Shown piece after piece: positions 17,494-27,436 of a stretch of DNA of 64,000 nt; positions within the stretch are counted from its first letter, which is position 1, and each line of letters starts with the position of its first letter. The notes under the pieces are model-generated. The model saw only the letters and a list, made by a program, of their open reading frames with translations. It was not told the DNA's origin and made no database searches. The stretch is from Sulfobacillus thermosulfidooxidans DSM 9293 (GTDB lineage: Bacteria > Bacillota > Sulfobacillia > Sulfobacillales > Sulfobacillaceae). The translations under genes and the position numbers were made by a program. The stretch spans positions 253,517 to 317,516 of the forward strand of contig NZ_FWWY01000001.1 in NCBI RefSeq assembly GCF_900176145.1. The letters run 5' to 3'.

Positions 17494-18117
17494 CGTTCAT
17501 TTAACCGGAATACGCTTTCACTTGCTCCATGGCATTTCATCAATATGGTCCAGAATTCATTCCTCAACAGTGTCCTAACTTGCTGTTTAGCCCCGCAGCA
17601 ACTGCAGATTGATTGTGACAGACGATCGGCTCCTTTTGGGGATTGGTTCCCTAACGCTCACGTCGGCCAATCAGGGGCCTGGTATTCGCGGCGTGGGACG
17701 GTGGATCCATTGTCCGTGATGTTTTCAGCAAACCGGCGATTCGCGGACATCGCTTACGCTGATGTTCAGAAGGTCTGAGTGGTGTGAACTCTGTCAATGA
17801 CCTTCCCCAGCGGTAAGGAAACCGTCAAATTTTTAACCTGTCCACCACATCCCTCGGACCGTTTCAGCGTCCCGCGACTGTGCTCTTCAGTGTCTTGCGT
17901 CAAACCGTTAGACGCTTCTAGCTACCTGCAACGAACGCGATGTCCCATTGAGGGTTGCATAGAGATTGGAATCAGGAAGTGTATCGTTATGCGGGTATTT
18001 AATGCGTCATGTTTAAACTTAATCTTCCTGCAATCTTCACAATCTAATCGCATAGTCTTAATACCCAGTTGATACAGTGGGTGCGTCACACAAGCTCACG
18101 AGAAAGGAGATACCATT
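17494..18117. other. gene-free stretch upstream of the glycerophosphodiester operon
   Basis: No frame stands out. It presumably holds the promoter of the operon starting at 18118. The AT-rich segment at about 17990-18070 is the likeliest place, but I cannot name boxes. Confidence 0.4.
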
Positions 18118-18849
18118 GTGGCGCATCATTGCTGGGTCTGGGGACACCGCGGATATCCCGCGTGTTATCCGGAAAACACGGCTGCCAGTTTTGCCGCGGC
18201 TATTGCTGGAGGAGTCAATGGCATTGAAACCGACCTACAGTTGACCGCGGACGGCGAGGTGGTGCTTTTTCACGACACGCACTTAGACCGCGTCACGAAC
18301 CTTACCGGGATGGTGCGGGCGAAACGTTGGCCCGAACTGCAACAGGCCCGCGTTCGGCAGCCCAACGGGGCCTTATCGACCGAAGGCCTCCTGCGGTTGG
18401 ACGATTTATTTCAGATGTTCGCCAACACCACCCAGTATTGTTTAGAACTGAAACCGTTAGATGATACCAGAAATACGCTGGTGAACCGGACGATCGAGAT
18501 CATTCAACGAATGGGAATGACCTCCCAGATTATAGTGTCCTCCTTTGACGTCGCGTCTTTGCGACTCATGGCGACACACGTGCCCCGGATTCCCCGGGCC
18601 TTGGCTATCAATGCCTTCGCCGTCGACACCTGGCAACAGGCCGTTTCCGAATGCGCCCCCCAGTGGGTGCATCTCCACTATCAGGATTGGGAAGTTTGGC
18701 AATCCTTTGGAGACACCCGTATTCCGACGGCGTTGTGGGGCTTTACCTCACGCGATCAAGTCGCTCTCACGCTCAAACATCGATGGCCCGCGGCCCTCTT
18801 CGTGGATGATCCGCACTGGCCCTACAGTTCGAAGGTGTCCCTATGTTAA
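18118..18849 (+). CDS. ugpQ: glycerophosphodiester phosphodiesterase (GDPD)
   Basis: The 243-residue protein starts at GTG 18118, preceded by AAAGGAG. GDPD hallmarks are in order: WGHRGYP with the catalytic His, PENTAASFAAAI, GIETDLQLTADGEVVLFHD with the metal-binding Glu/Asp and second catalytic His, and LELKP near residue 110. It hydrolyses glycerophosphodiesters to sn-glycerol-3-phosphate and an alcohol. There is no signal peptide, so it acts inside the cell, as UgpQ does. It overlaps the next gene by seven bases and heads a four-gene operon for uptake of its substrate. Symbol assigned by analogy with the Ugp system. Confidence 0.9.
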   Translation: MAHHCWVWGHRGYPACYPENTAASFAAAIAGGVNGIETDLQLTADGEVVLFHDTHLDRVTNLTGMVRAKRWPELQQARVRQPNGALSTEGLLRLDDLFQMFANTTQYCLELKPLDDTRNTLVNRTIEIIQRMGMTSQIIVSSFDVASLRLMATHVPRIPRALAINAFAVDTWQQAVSECAPQWVHLHYQDWEVWQSFGDTRIPTALWGFTSRDQVALTLKHRWPAALFVDDPHWPYSSKVSLC

Positions 18850-19784
18850 AAAAACACGCTATGCGCAACAGAACGTCATGGAGGAAAGTCTCTGCCCCCG
18901 CGGACCGCTTCCATCTCGAAAAGCATGCGACGCCCTGGCTCATGCTGGCGCCCGCTCTCCTCGGGCTGAGTGTTTTTGTGTTAATTCCGACGTTAGCGAT
19001 TGTGGGATTGAGCTTTACGAACTGGAATTTGCTGACGCCTCACCCGCACTGGACCGGCCTTACGAACTACCGATCGGTGCTCACCTCGGTAGACTTCTGG
19101 AATGCCATGGAACATACAGCGCTCTATGCGGCCGCCGTGGCGATCGTCATTTTGCCAGCCAGTTTTGGACTGGCCTGGATTCTGAATGCTCCGCTTCGCG
19201 GGCGTCATGTGTACCGCATGATTGTCTTTCTCCCCTATGTGATGCCTTTAGCTGCTAGTGGCATTGTGTTCAGTGGCCTGCTGGCACCCTCAACCGGATT
19301 GATCAACATGCTGCTTGGCCGCATGCACATTGCTGGCCCCAATTGGTTGGGTTCCGTCCATTGGGCCTTAATCTCTGTCATTGCCGTCACCATTTGGGAA
19401 TACCTCGGGTTTTACATGCTGCTCTTCCTCAGTGGCCTGCAGCAGCTGAACCCTGCACTCTCGGAAGCCGCCGCCATCGATGGGGCCGGAAGCTGGCGTC
19501 AATTCTGGCATATCATTTTACCCCAATTGATACCCACAATCGTTTTTGCTGGGGTAATGGTCGTGATCCAGACCTTTCAGGCCTTTGACCAAATCTATGT
19601 CATGACCGCTGGAGGGCCCGTCACGGCGACAACGACGTTGGTGTATTACATTTATGAACAAGGATTTCAATTTTTTAATGTCGGCCAAGCCTCTACCGCT
19701 TCGGTTTTGTTCGTCCTGCTCATCGGCGCGATTACGGTATTGCAGTGGCGCGGGATGCATCGGTGGGGAGGTGATGCCTCATGA
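18843..19784 (+). CDS. ugpA: ABC sugar / glycerol-3-phosphate permease, UgpA/MalF-type
   Basis: The 313-residue membrane protein has six predicted helices. A TPWLMLAPALLGLSVFVLIP start of helix 1 and the EAA loop (EAAAIDGAGSWRQFWHIILP), the contact site for the ATPase, identify it as a CUT1-family permease. It overlaps the GDPD gene before it (7 bases) and the second permease after it (4 bases). It would form the heterodimeric channel with the next gene product. The substrate is inferred from the operon to be glycerophosphodiesters or glycerol-3-phosphate; a different polyol or sugar is possible. Confidence 0.88.
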   Translation: MLKKHAMRNRTSWRKVSAPADRFHLEKHATPWLMLAPALLGLSVFVLIPTLAIVGLSFTNWNLLTPHPHWTGLTNYRSVLTSVDFWNAMEHTALYAAAVAIVILPASFGLAWILNAPLRGRHVYRMIVFLPYVMPLAASGIVFSGLLAPSTGLINMLLGRMHIAGPNWLGSVHWALISVIAVTIWEYLGFYMLLFLSGLQQLNPALSEAAAIDGAGSWRQFWHIILPQLIPTIVFAGVMVVIQTFQAFDQIYVMTAGGPVTATTTLVYYIYEQGFQFFNVGQASTASVLFVLLIGAITVLQWRGMHRWGGDAS

Positions 19785-20608
19785 ACAACACTCACCACCG
19801 TTGGCTGTGGCATCTGCCCCTGATCCTCTTAAGCGCCATCATGGTGCTGCCTTTGTGGTGGATGATTGTCGCGGCTTTCGATCCCATGCACGCCTTAATG
19901 GGGGGGCATCTCGTGCTATGGCCAGTCACGTGGCATCTGCAAAACTTTGTGGCGGCCTGGCGCAGCCAGCCCTTTGGGCGTTATTACGTCAATTCCATCG
20001 CCACGACGATGGGCATTGTGACCTTGCAAATTCTCACTTCGTCATTAGCCGCCTACGCCTTGGCGTTTCTCACATTCCGCGGCAAACGCATGATTTGGGG
20101 GCTGGTTTTATTGGCCATGATGATTCCCGTGCAGGCCATCTTCATTCCCGACTACTTGATCTTGAGTCAATGGAATTGGATCAATACCTACCAAGCCTTA
20201 ATTCTCCCCTTTGCGGCGTCCGCCTTTGGGATCTTTTGGCTACACCAAGCCTTTCGGACTGTGCCACGAGCCCTGGTGGAAGCCATGATAATGGATGGCG
20301 CTTCGCCGCTGACGATCCTGTGGCAATTGATTCTACCCAATACCCGCCCAGCCGTAATCACACTCGCAGTCCTTAACACGGTCTTTCACTACGGATATCT
20401 CTTCTGGCCGCTCCTCGTCACCAACACCGCCGCGTACCGCGTGTTGCCCTTAGGTCTATCCTATTTTGTGGCCCAGCAAAGCGGCTTCATGCAATGGAAC
20501 CTGATGATGGCCGCGGTGTTGATGACGGTATTCCCCATGATCGTGTTGTTTGCTGTCGCCCAGCGCTATTTGCGAGCGGGCGTGATGCATTACGGAATAC
20601 GCGGGTAG
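19781..20608 (+). CDS. ugpE: ABC permease, UgpE/MalG-type
   Basis: The 275-residue membrane protein has six hydrophobic segments and an EAA-type loop (EAMIMDGASPLTILWQLILP). It starts within the previous permease gene (ATGA overlap), so translation is coupled. Features such as RYYVNSIATTMGIVTLQILT and the VPRALVEAM context match the MalG/UgpE half of CUT1 importers. It works in the cytoplasmic membrane with the preceding permease, the lipoprotein encoded next, and an ATPase that is not encoded nearby. Confidence 0.88.
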   Translation: MNNTHHRWLWHLPLILLSAIMVLPLWWMIVAAFDPMHALMGGHLVLWPVTWHLQNFVAAWRSQPFGRYYVNSIATTMGIVTLQILTSSLAAYALAFLTFRGKRMIWGLVLLAMMIPVQAIFIPDYLILSQWNWINTYQALILPFAASAFGIFWLHQAFRTVPRALVEAMIMDGASPLTILWQLILPNTRPAVITLAVLNTVFHYGYLFWPLLVTNTAAYRVLPLGLSYFVAQQSGFMQWNLMMAAVLMTVFPMIVLFAVAQRYLRAGVMHYGIRG

Positions 20609-20639
20609 AACCCACTTTACGGAAAAAAGGAGATTACTG

Positions 20640-21953
20640 ATGACAACCTTCGTAAAAACCACTGCCTTTGCGATGCTCTCCAGCACGCTACTCGCCGCCT
20701 GTGGCACCCCGACGGCGAGTGCTACTCACCCCAGTCAAGCCACCACAACCCACCACCCGACAACAGTTGTCTTCTGGTATGGCCTCGGCGGTGCCCTCGG
20801 TCACCAGGTGCAAACCATGGTCGCCGAGTTTAATCGCACCCATCCGTTGATTCACGTTGAAGCCGACTATGAAGGCAGTTATAGCGACAGTGGTCCGTTG
20901 CAACAGAAATTGCTCGCCGCCATCGTCGCCCATCATCCCCCTGACGTGGCCCAGATCGAAGTCCATTCCATGCCCGTATTTGCCGCTACGGGGGCACTAG
21001 CTCCCTTGAATCAATACATTAACCACTCGTCCATTGACGGCCCATCGCACTACTTGCCCGGCATGGCGGTCACCACCACGATTCATGGGACAATTTATGG
21101 CGTGCCCTTCAACCGAAGCGTCCCCCTGATCATTTATAACGCAACGTTGTTCAAAAACGCCGGCATTACCAAGCCGCCGGCCACGTGGCCTGAACTCATC
21201 CATGACGCTCGTCTGCTGACCCAACATGATGGCAGTCAAAGCGTTTACGGGTTTGCCCCGCTCGCGAATTGGTGGCCCTGGGAATCACAAGTGTGGTCAG
21301 CCGGTGGCCACATTATGAATCAATCCCTCACCCGGGCCACGTTCGACAGCCCTTCCGGAGAAAAGGTCACGACAGCCGTCGAAGCGCTTATCCACGCCGG
21401 GGATGCCGAAGCCTTTCCGGGATCGGAAGGATGGGATAATACGCTCACCGCATTTTACCAAGGCAAAGTCGCGATGATAGAAGATTCCTCGGGAGACCTC
21501 GGATATGATGCCCAACAAATTGGTCATAAGTTTGCGTGGGGTGCTGCCATGATGCCGAAAGATCCGGTCGAAGCGGTGCCTCCGGGAGGTGCCGATGCGA
21601 TCATTTTCAAAAACGCGTCCAAACCAGTCGCTAACGCAGCCTGGACCTTTATTCAGTGGTGGACAGCGCCCGCCCAAACCATGGCATGGTCAGAAGCCAC
21701 AGGATATCTCCCCGTGCAACAAGCCGTCTTATCCAATGCCACCTATCAGCGTTTTTTGGCCACGCATCCGCAGAATAAGGTGGCATTGGCCGAGTTAGCG
21801 TATCAAAAGCAACCCCCACAGTCCCCGCATTACTTGGCTCTGCTCCAATATGTGCAAGATGCCATGCAGTCGGCATACTTTACCAACACCTCCGTGTCCC
21901 AAGCCATGAAAATGGCCGCGCAACAAACCGATGCGGTCGTGTCGGGCCAGTAG
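20640..21953 (+). CDS. ugpB: ABC extracellular solute-binding lipoprotein, UgpB-type
   Basis: The 437-residue protein has a lipoprotein signal ending in LLAAC (cysteine 21). The following region (TTVVFWYGLGGALGHQVQTM and VAEFNRTHPLIHVEADYEGS) is the standard start of family-1 binding proteins. A YGVPFNRSVPLIIYN block near residue 155 is typical of UgpB-like members. It captures substrate outside the membrane and delivers it to the two permeases. AAAGGAG lies eight bases before the ATG. It is the last gene of the operon; a strong terminator begins 28 bases after the stop. Confidence 0.9.
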   Translation: MTTFVKTTAFAMLSSTLLAACGTPTASATHPSQATTTHHPTTVVFWYGLGGALGHQVQTMVAEFNRTHPLIHVEADYEGSYSDSGPLQQKLLAAIVAHHPPDVAQIEVHSMPVFAATGALAPLNQYINHSSIDGPSHYLPGMAVTTTIHGTIYGVPFNRSVPLIIYNATLFKNAGITKPPATWPELIHDARLLTQHDGSQSVYGFAPLANWWPWESQVWSAGGHIMNQSLTRATFDSPSGEKVTTAVEALIHAGDAEAFPGSEGWDNTLTAFYQGKVAMIEDSSGDLGYDAQQIGHKFAWGAAMMPKDPVEAVPPGGADAIIFKNASKPVANAAWTFIQWWTAPAQTMAWSEATGYLPVQQAVLSNATYQRFLATHPQNKVALAELAYQKQPPQSPHYLALLQYVQDAMQSAYFTNTSVSQAMKMAAQQTDAVVSGQ

Positions 21954-21980
21954 TTCCCCTCTCGCCTTGATACGTTAATA

Positions 21981-22013
21981 AAGTGCCAAGGAGTGTTATT
22001 CTCCTTGGCACTT
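21981..22013 (+). terminator. terminator of the GDPD-ABC operon
   Basis: A perfect 13-bp stem (AAGTGCCAAGGAG / CTCCTTGGCACTT) with a 7-base loop, 28 bases after the binding-protein stop codon. Confidence 0.8.
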
Positions 22014-22643
22014 CTCATAAAATGCATTACTTCAACGGTCAACATAAGCGTGAGGGCACTGGGCGTAACAATGCCATGATGCCATCCTGGCATCCTCTCC
22101 TTCATTGGATTGACGACATGGCGAAACCATGCGTAAGCTGACGAGGCGATCTTTGCCGAGAGGATAATATTATCGCATCGACAGTGGATACCGCAGGCTT
22201 TGGATGATCGAACCTTAGCGGACGTTGAAGCGACGCGCCCTACATCCGCCAACGCATGTCTCTATTTCGGATGTCCATTTTATTGACATAGATCCAAGGA
22301 TATGCCTCCGCAATGGCCAGAGAGCCGCCGAGATTACTCCCACCGGGAATAGGTGCAGTGTCTTGACCAAGAGAATCCCTTTACGTGGGTACTCGGGCTT
22401 GCGCTGGCGCGATTGTTATTATAGATTGCCGCGAACGTCAGGATGACAGACTGAGAGCCAATGCATGGCGCGTACCCAACGGTGCTTCTTGGAGGATTCG
22501 TTGGATCTTAGGGCAGGGTGTTAACCGATGGTCATACAATCGCAGCCGTGTCCCGCGGAATCTTAAAGCCTCCCATCATTCCGATGACCCTAACCAGTCC
22601 GACGCAGATATGAACTTCCCGAGATCTCCTCGCCTCCCTAACA
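22014..22643. other. gene-free stretch at the edge of the accessory region
   Basis: Frames of up to about 140 codons exist on both strands without ribosome binding sites or familiar content. I see nothing supportable. It separates the ABC operon from the accessory genes to the right. Confidence 0.4.
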
Positions 22644-23051
22644 TTACCCCTCAATCTCCGTGCTTTCGATCATCGCGAAAATGTACGTCGCCAATTCTTT
22701 CGTGGTCCATTGCTGAACTGCTGCCGACGGCACATCCGCCAACAGAGCCTCAAATGTGGGGATCATATCCCGGGGATTGCGAAACACCGTAAAACACTGT
22801 CCCTGCAGTGGATTAGTGGGATTCTCAAAGGTGGTATAACGAAAAATCCAGTACGGTTCGTGGCCGATGACGTCCAGTAAATACGTTTCTGCCGAATACG
22901 GATCCAACACATTCTGATGGGTCACCAATTCTTGGTCTTTCATAATTTGGTAGAGTTCATGAAAAAATTCTTCCGTAAAAAGAGCATGGCCGACGGCCAT
23001 GGCATCTACCTTATCAGACGCGAGAAAAGCCTTGAGGAATTTCTGATCCAT
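22644..23051 (-). CDS. protein of unknown function, 135 aa
   Basis: The protein is acidic and aromatic, with likely alpha/beta segments (FTEEFFHELYQIMKDQELVT, YWIFRYTTFENPTNPLQGQC). I start it at ATG 23051 because a purine-rich AGAGAGG precedes it; the frame is open further to a TTG at 23093 that has no such site. No membrane segment and no motif that I recognise. It stands alone on the minus strand and more than 600 bases from the defence-like genes to the right. A standalone hypothetical protein. Confidence 0.55.
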   Translation of the reverse strand: MDQKFLKAFLASDKVDAMAVGHALFTEEFFHELYQIMKDQELVTHQNVLDPYSAETYLLDVIGHEPYWIFRYTTFENPTNPLQGQCFTVFRNPRDMIPTFEALLADVPSAAVQQWTTKELATYIFAMIESTEIEG

Positions 23052-23093
23052 ACAGCGCGCCCTCTCTGTCGCTTTTTCTCGATGCATCTTCAA

Positions 23094-23678
23094 TCAAGAT
23101 TATTCTATCACAATATTGTGTCTTTTGTGCCGTGTAAAGCCCAAACGTATAATCCTGTAAAAGGTTGACGTGCCCCCGCAAGATTTAGGCGTGAAGTTAG
23201 GCCGGAGTCTTAGGAATCCATTACAAAAGGCGTGCGGCCTTGGTTCTTGTAAAGGCAGACGCAGGCTATGAATGATGAAATTTGACGCCATGGAGCTCGA
23301 AAAACAGTTGCAGACTCGGGGACGAACTTAATCTGGTGACCAAACGCCTTTTCTGGAAAAGCGGAACGGGGTTCGTCACAACTGAGCATCCGTTGCCGTG
23401 AAGACCTCTTCCAGAGATTTTAGTTCCTCGCCCACTTCGTCATGCAAAAACCTTGCCTGCTCTCTCTTTCCGACAAAATAGATACCCCCGATTCACTGTT
23501 GTGCCTAAATATACTTATATAGAATGAATTCGGACTTATTTTCCCAAGACTTTCCATAGATAACGGTTCACTATATTGGTCCCCAGCGCATAAATTACGG
23601 ATACAGCAAACATTCGACAATGACATTCACGTCTCACACCTACGTTGTGCCGACTGTTTGGGCGCAAAATGATGAACC
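23094..23678. other. gene-free stretch
   Basis: No frame with a start site and plausible composition. It separates two minus-strand genes, and neither a terminator hairpin nor a promoter could be identified. Confidence 0.4.
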
Positions 23679-24797
23679 CTAATCGCTTATTGTCGCATGG
23701 CCATGCTTGGGATCAAATGGATTCAATAATACAGCCGACAAATCATCCACAACAACAAACGTCAGCGGTACATCCGAGACAAACGCCGCCGGTTCGACGC
23801 GACGGGTAATCATTAGGGGAAAGAAACGCCATGTCGACAATGGGGTTGGAACTTTGTGCTGAACTAAGTTCACAGCGGCGTGAGGATTCTCTCGGACCGC
23901 GGCCGCCTTGGCCATTAACTTCTCAATATAATGGTCGTCGTCCCAGAACTTCCTTACCCGTCGTTGGATGAGCCTTGGAGAAAAAGCCATCGAGACATCT
24001 TTTACTTCACACACCCAAATGCGCTCGTGCCTCTCATCGATGATTAGGAGGTCGATCTCTCCATGCAACAGCAACCCGAAGGTTCTCGCCTGTTCTGGTG
24101 TAATGTTGGGGCGGTAAGGAAGACAGATCGTGTCGACAATATCCGCAACCTCGCGTTCCAAACTGCGATTGCTAACCTGACGGAAACGATTCAGGGCGTT
24201 TGTTAGAGAATCCGGCGTCTCCCGTGCCGGTGCAGGCAGGCGACCCGCGCCCACGTATTCTGCGTAAATCTCTTGCGCACTGCGGATCAACCATGGAATT
24301 ACTAACAGTTCGTCATCCATACGGATCAGCGGCCGAACCGCCACTCGATACGTCCGGCGTTCGATCTCCCACGCTGCGCACGACTCACCCCGTAGCCTCT
24401 CTGCGTCCACGCTTAAGCGATCGAGGGCCGCCTCAATTTCCATCGCCGGCACACCGGACCACTTAGCCGCTTCGTCGCGGAGTGCTCCCCATTGCACTCG
24501 CACAACAGCAGTGCCGCCATCCTTATTCCACGACACCGCGGTGCTCAGCACCGCAGCCAATCCATCGACTCCGGTCCCCCATGCCAACCGCATCTGTTCA
24601 TCGACCTGGAACCATGACTGCGGGAGACTGGGAATCGAACGCGAAGATTGAAACGCCACCGTGGCCCAACGATGATGAGGAAATCCCTCGGGAATTTCGT
24701 CTTCACCCGTGAACGCTTCGCGCGTTCGCAATTGATCCGCCTTTTCCATTTGCCAATATGCTCTCCAGTCGATGGTGCGTCCAGACCCGGATTCCAC
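23679..24797 (-). CDS. PD-(D/E)XK nuclease-like protein, in frame with the upstream large gene
   Basis: This 372-residue frame starts at a GTG (24797) that has no ribosome binding site. The C-terminal part shows a restriction-endonuclease-like core. HGEIDLLIIDERHERIWVCE followed by VKD gives Asp249 and the Glu264-Val-Lys266 pair expected for PD-(D/E)XK; Glu214/Glu216 upstream could be the first acidic residue. DNA cleavage is therefore likely. The N-terminal 200 residues are unrecognised. The frame is the same as that of the preceding ~846-aa gene and lies only seven codons after its TAG, so it may be the C-terminal part of one large protein interrupted by a stop, or a coupled second gene. 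Confidence 0.7.
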   Translation of the reverse strand: MESGSGRTIDWRAYWQMEKADQLRTREAFTGEDEIPEGFPHHRWATVAFQSSRSIPSLPQSWFQVDEQMRLAWGTGVDGLAAVLSTAVSWNKDGGTAVVRVQWGALRDEAAKWSGVPAMEIEAALDRLSVDAERLRGESCAAWEIERRTYRVAVRPLIRMDDELLVIPWLIRSAQEIYAEYVGAGRLPAPARETPDSLTNALNRFRQVSNRSLEREVADIVDTICLPYRPNITPEQARTFGLLLHGEIDLLIIDERHERIWVCEVKDVSMAFSPRLIQRRVRKFWDDDHYIEKLMAKAAAVRENPHAAVNLVQHKVPTPLSTWRFFPLMITRRVEPAAFVSDVPLTFVVVDDLSAVLLNPFDPKHGHATISD

Positions 24798-24818
24798 TGG
24801 CGCAACATTCAGGGTGCG

Positions 24819-27359
24819 CTACGGTGTTACGTTAATTATCCATTCCGTCAACCCCTGATCGGCACTAGATAAAATGGTGCCAATCTTCAAAAACCAATTA
24901 AATACTGCACGACCATATCCCACGTCAAATCGATCCGGACGCATGACACCACATGTTTCACGCGCAACGAGGTATTCTAGCAAGACCTCAAGAGGCCGTG
25001 TGATTTCCGGCCCTTGGGGATTCCTGAGCGCCTCCTGACGCCATACCTCACTCCACGGAGCTCTCAGGGCCGCGCCTAATTGCTGACGCGCTCGCATGCG
25101 CTCCCCATGAGCAGCGTTGAGATATTTCGCGACGACGTCGATGGCGTACATGGACCAGTTAGTCAGGAGAGCTTGAATCCGACTTGCTAAAATTGTCAAT
25201 ACCATTCGAGCAATGTCGACCATAGCTGCACCATGATATGTTCCGGACTGAATGCCCGCTATTGCTAGCTCTTGAGCCAACATGTGATTCACGGCGGAAA
25301 TCATGTCAGGCAGACTCTCTACGCCTTGAGACGAACTGTTCAGGGTACTTTCTTGAAGACCCATCATCGCAATCGGCGGCGACTCGTTCCATGCTTCGAG
25401 AAATGGCTGTTGAACAATATTGAGGTCGACTGACGAGATCAAATCTAGTCCCGCAAATAGTGCCTGGCCGACAGCCGCATGGGCTGTTTTCGGGTTCCGA
25501 ATTAATTCCTTAATCCATGAAGAACTCAGTCGCAGGACAATCATAGACCTCGGCTGATTTCTGTCCACTGCGACGCCTACAGAACCAGGATGCTGGGTTG
25601 CCTGCTCATCATCAACAAATTCCACTACAATGATAACGGGATCCGTACTCGATTCCCTGAGTATCTGCGCAATGCGTGAATGACGAATACATGTTGCGAG
25701 AATTCCTTCGCTGACGCCAGTACAAAATGCCGGATCTAAATCCTCCCAACCCACCAGTTTGTGCTGGGGGACTACGACGACGATCGATGGGTTTGTGGCG
25801 ATCATAACAGGGGTTCCCAACGGATCTACCAGCGTCGCCCGTTCCGGATCATCGAGGTGCGTCCATGCCCATTCACGGATCGGTGGGAACAATGCCTTAT
25901 AGAGGGTCTCTTCGATAGGATCCCATGCTACTGCGCGCATCCACTGCTGATGGTCAGTGGGACTGACTAAGAGCGCCGTTTCCCAATAAACAGGATTCAA
26001 AACCCCAAACTCCAGCCAATGATGCCACGCGTCAAGAAGGCAAACGGCCATAAATCCCGCCTTCTTCTCATGGTCCGTGATCGCCATCAAGAACTCCCAA
26101 AGGAGGTCGTAATTTCGTCCCAACTGTTGGACATCCCGCACAATAGCGACAAAGTCGTACACGGACGCTTGAATAATCGAGCCATTCCTCCACCGTGACA
26201 ACCTAAACGGCCCACCATACAAGAGGATGCGATAGACAGAAGCCGAGGGATCAAGGCGGCCATCCTCAATGGCTGAGGCGTCAAATTCCATCAACCCGTC
26301 GGTGACGGCGTGGACGGCCCTACTCAATGCATCGGGATCCAAGGCGGCAACGATGCCCATGGCGAAGACGTGCCGAGTTCCGGGAGCGACCACAGTAACA
26401 ACAGCGCCGTCGTGATCGCACACGGGCATGTTGAGCACACGGCGGACGAATTCTTCGGTCTCAATTTGAATGCTACGTTGCGCCTCGCGTACGTCGCGCA
26501 CCTCCAAGGCCAAATGTGCCATCGCAATGCCCACCGCATTTAGCACTTCTGCAGCAGGAATTGGGATTACGCCGAGACAACTGTCCACCGCGAGTACGGG
26601 ACCCATCGACTGGGCCATGGGTTGCATGTCAAACCGCACCGAGGTCGCCTTCTGGCTAACCCATCCCCATGCCACCGCAGCGCGTTCGGGGTATGCACAA
26701 CGATTGAGCCACTCGGTGGGAGCCGCTTGATGAATTACCCGGACCGTTTCGATCTCCTTAATCCCTGGACGTTGTATCCTGTCATGCGTCGCATTCCGAA
26801 GCGGCCAAACCTTTTCCAGTTGCGTTAGACGCCAATCACAGTACGACAACGCCGCCTCCAGGAGGTCAGTCGCGGCAAAACCCTTCGTCTCCAAGATAAA
26901 GCTATCGATCGCATGAGCCGTCGTTTGAACGACGCCGATTAGTGCCACCGCATTGGTCAGATTGCCCGGATGGATCCGATAACGACCACCGTTCACTGCC
27001 ACGTGAACCGGCAACCGCGGATCAGCCGGTTCATAATCCTCGAAGACTCGGAGTTGGGGTATCGCCTTATGCACCGTAGACAGCAACACAGGCAAGTCCC
27101 CAAACGACGACGATACCTGGCCGTGCGGCGGGTTTATCATGGCACGATACCATAGGACTAAGAGAGCGGGTCGCTGTACCCCAAAGTCCGGTGAATCATA
27201 GGCCGCCGACAACATCGCACCCAGCGATGCAGCGTCGAATACTCGAAATGCATCATCAATAGATGACCAGTGCACTGAATCACTTTGAATATGGGGAAAT
27301 AATCCTTGAAACTTCCGGCCTCCGCTCGTCGTATAGTGCCGTGTAAACCGCATTTTCAT
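24819..27359 (-). CDS. large protein of unknown function, partner of the nuclease-like gene
   Basis: About 846 residues from the ATG at 27359, chosen because GAAGGG lies nine bases upstream; the frame is open to 27446 from a TTG. It has no membrane segment, and I see neither a Walker motif nor another enzymatic motif. It is helix-rich with recurrent Trp-containing blocks (YGGPFRLSRWRNGSIIQASV near the middle). It ends at TAG 24819, followed in the same frame by seven sense codons and the nuclease-like frame. Size, isolation and neighbouring defence genes suggest the sensor or scaffold half of a two-part (or stop-interrupted single) anti-invader protein. That role is inference. A shard of a related gene lies at about 4.56-4.67 kb. 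Confidence 0.65.
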   Translation of the reverse strand: MKMRFTRHYTTSGGRKFQGLFPHIQSDSVHWSSIDDAFRVFDAASLGAMLSAAYDSPDFGVQRPALLVLWYRAMINPPHGQVSSSFGDLPVLLSTVHKAIPQLRVFEDYEPADPRLPVHVAVNGGRYRIHPGNLTNAVALIGVVQTTAHAIDSFILETKGFAATDLLEAALSYCDWRLTQLEKVWPLRNATHDRIQRPGIKEIETVRVIHQAAPTEWLNRCAYPERAAVAWGWVSQKATSVRFDMQPMAQSMGPVLAVDSCLGVIPIPAAEVLNAVGIAMAHLALEVRDVREAQRSIQIETEEFVRRVLNMPVCDHDGAVVTVVAPGTRHVFAMGIVAALDPDALSRAVHAVTDGLMEFDASAIEDGRLDPSASVYRILLYGGPFRLSRWRNGSIIQASVYDFVAIVRDVQQLGRNYDLLWEFLMAITDHEKKAGFMAVCLLDAWHHWLEFGVLNPVYWETALLVSPTDHQQWMRAVAWDPIEETLYKALFPPIREWAWTHLDDPERATLVDPLGTPVMIATNPSIVVVVPQHKLVGWEDLDPAFCTGVSEGILATCIRHSRIAQILRESSTDPVIIVVEFVDDEQATQHPGSVGVAVDRNQPRSMIVLRLSSSWIKELIRNPKTAHAAVGQALFAGLDLISSVDLNIVQQPFLEAWNESPPIAMMGLQESTLNSSSQGVESLPDMISAVNHMLAQELAIAGIQSGTYHGAAMVDIARMVLTILASRIQALLTNWSMYAIDVVAKYLNAAHGERMRARQQLGAALRAPWSEVWRQEALRNPQGPEITRPLEVLLEYLVARETCGVMRPDRFDVGYGRAVFNWFLKIGTILSSADQGLTEWIINVTP

Positions 27360-27436
27360 AATCTTCATCCCTTCGTCCATGCCATATACCGGGTTTGTGG
27401 CTTGCCGTTTACTTGTCCTCTCGGAGTGATTAGCTT

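Noticed and set aside
24545-24808. Alternative ATG frame between the large gene and the nuclease-like gene
   Set aside because: The ATG lies in another frame, has no ribosome binding site, and gives Arg/Ser/Trp-rich text without features.
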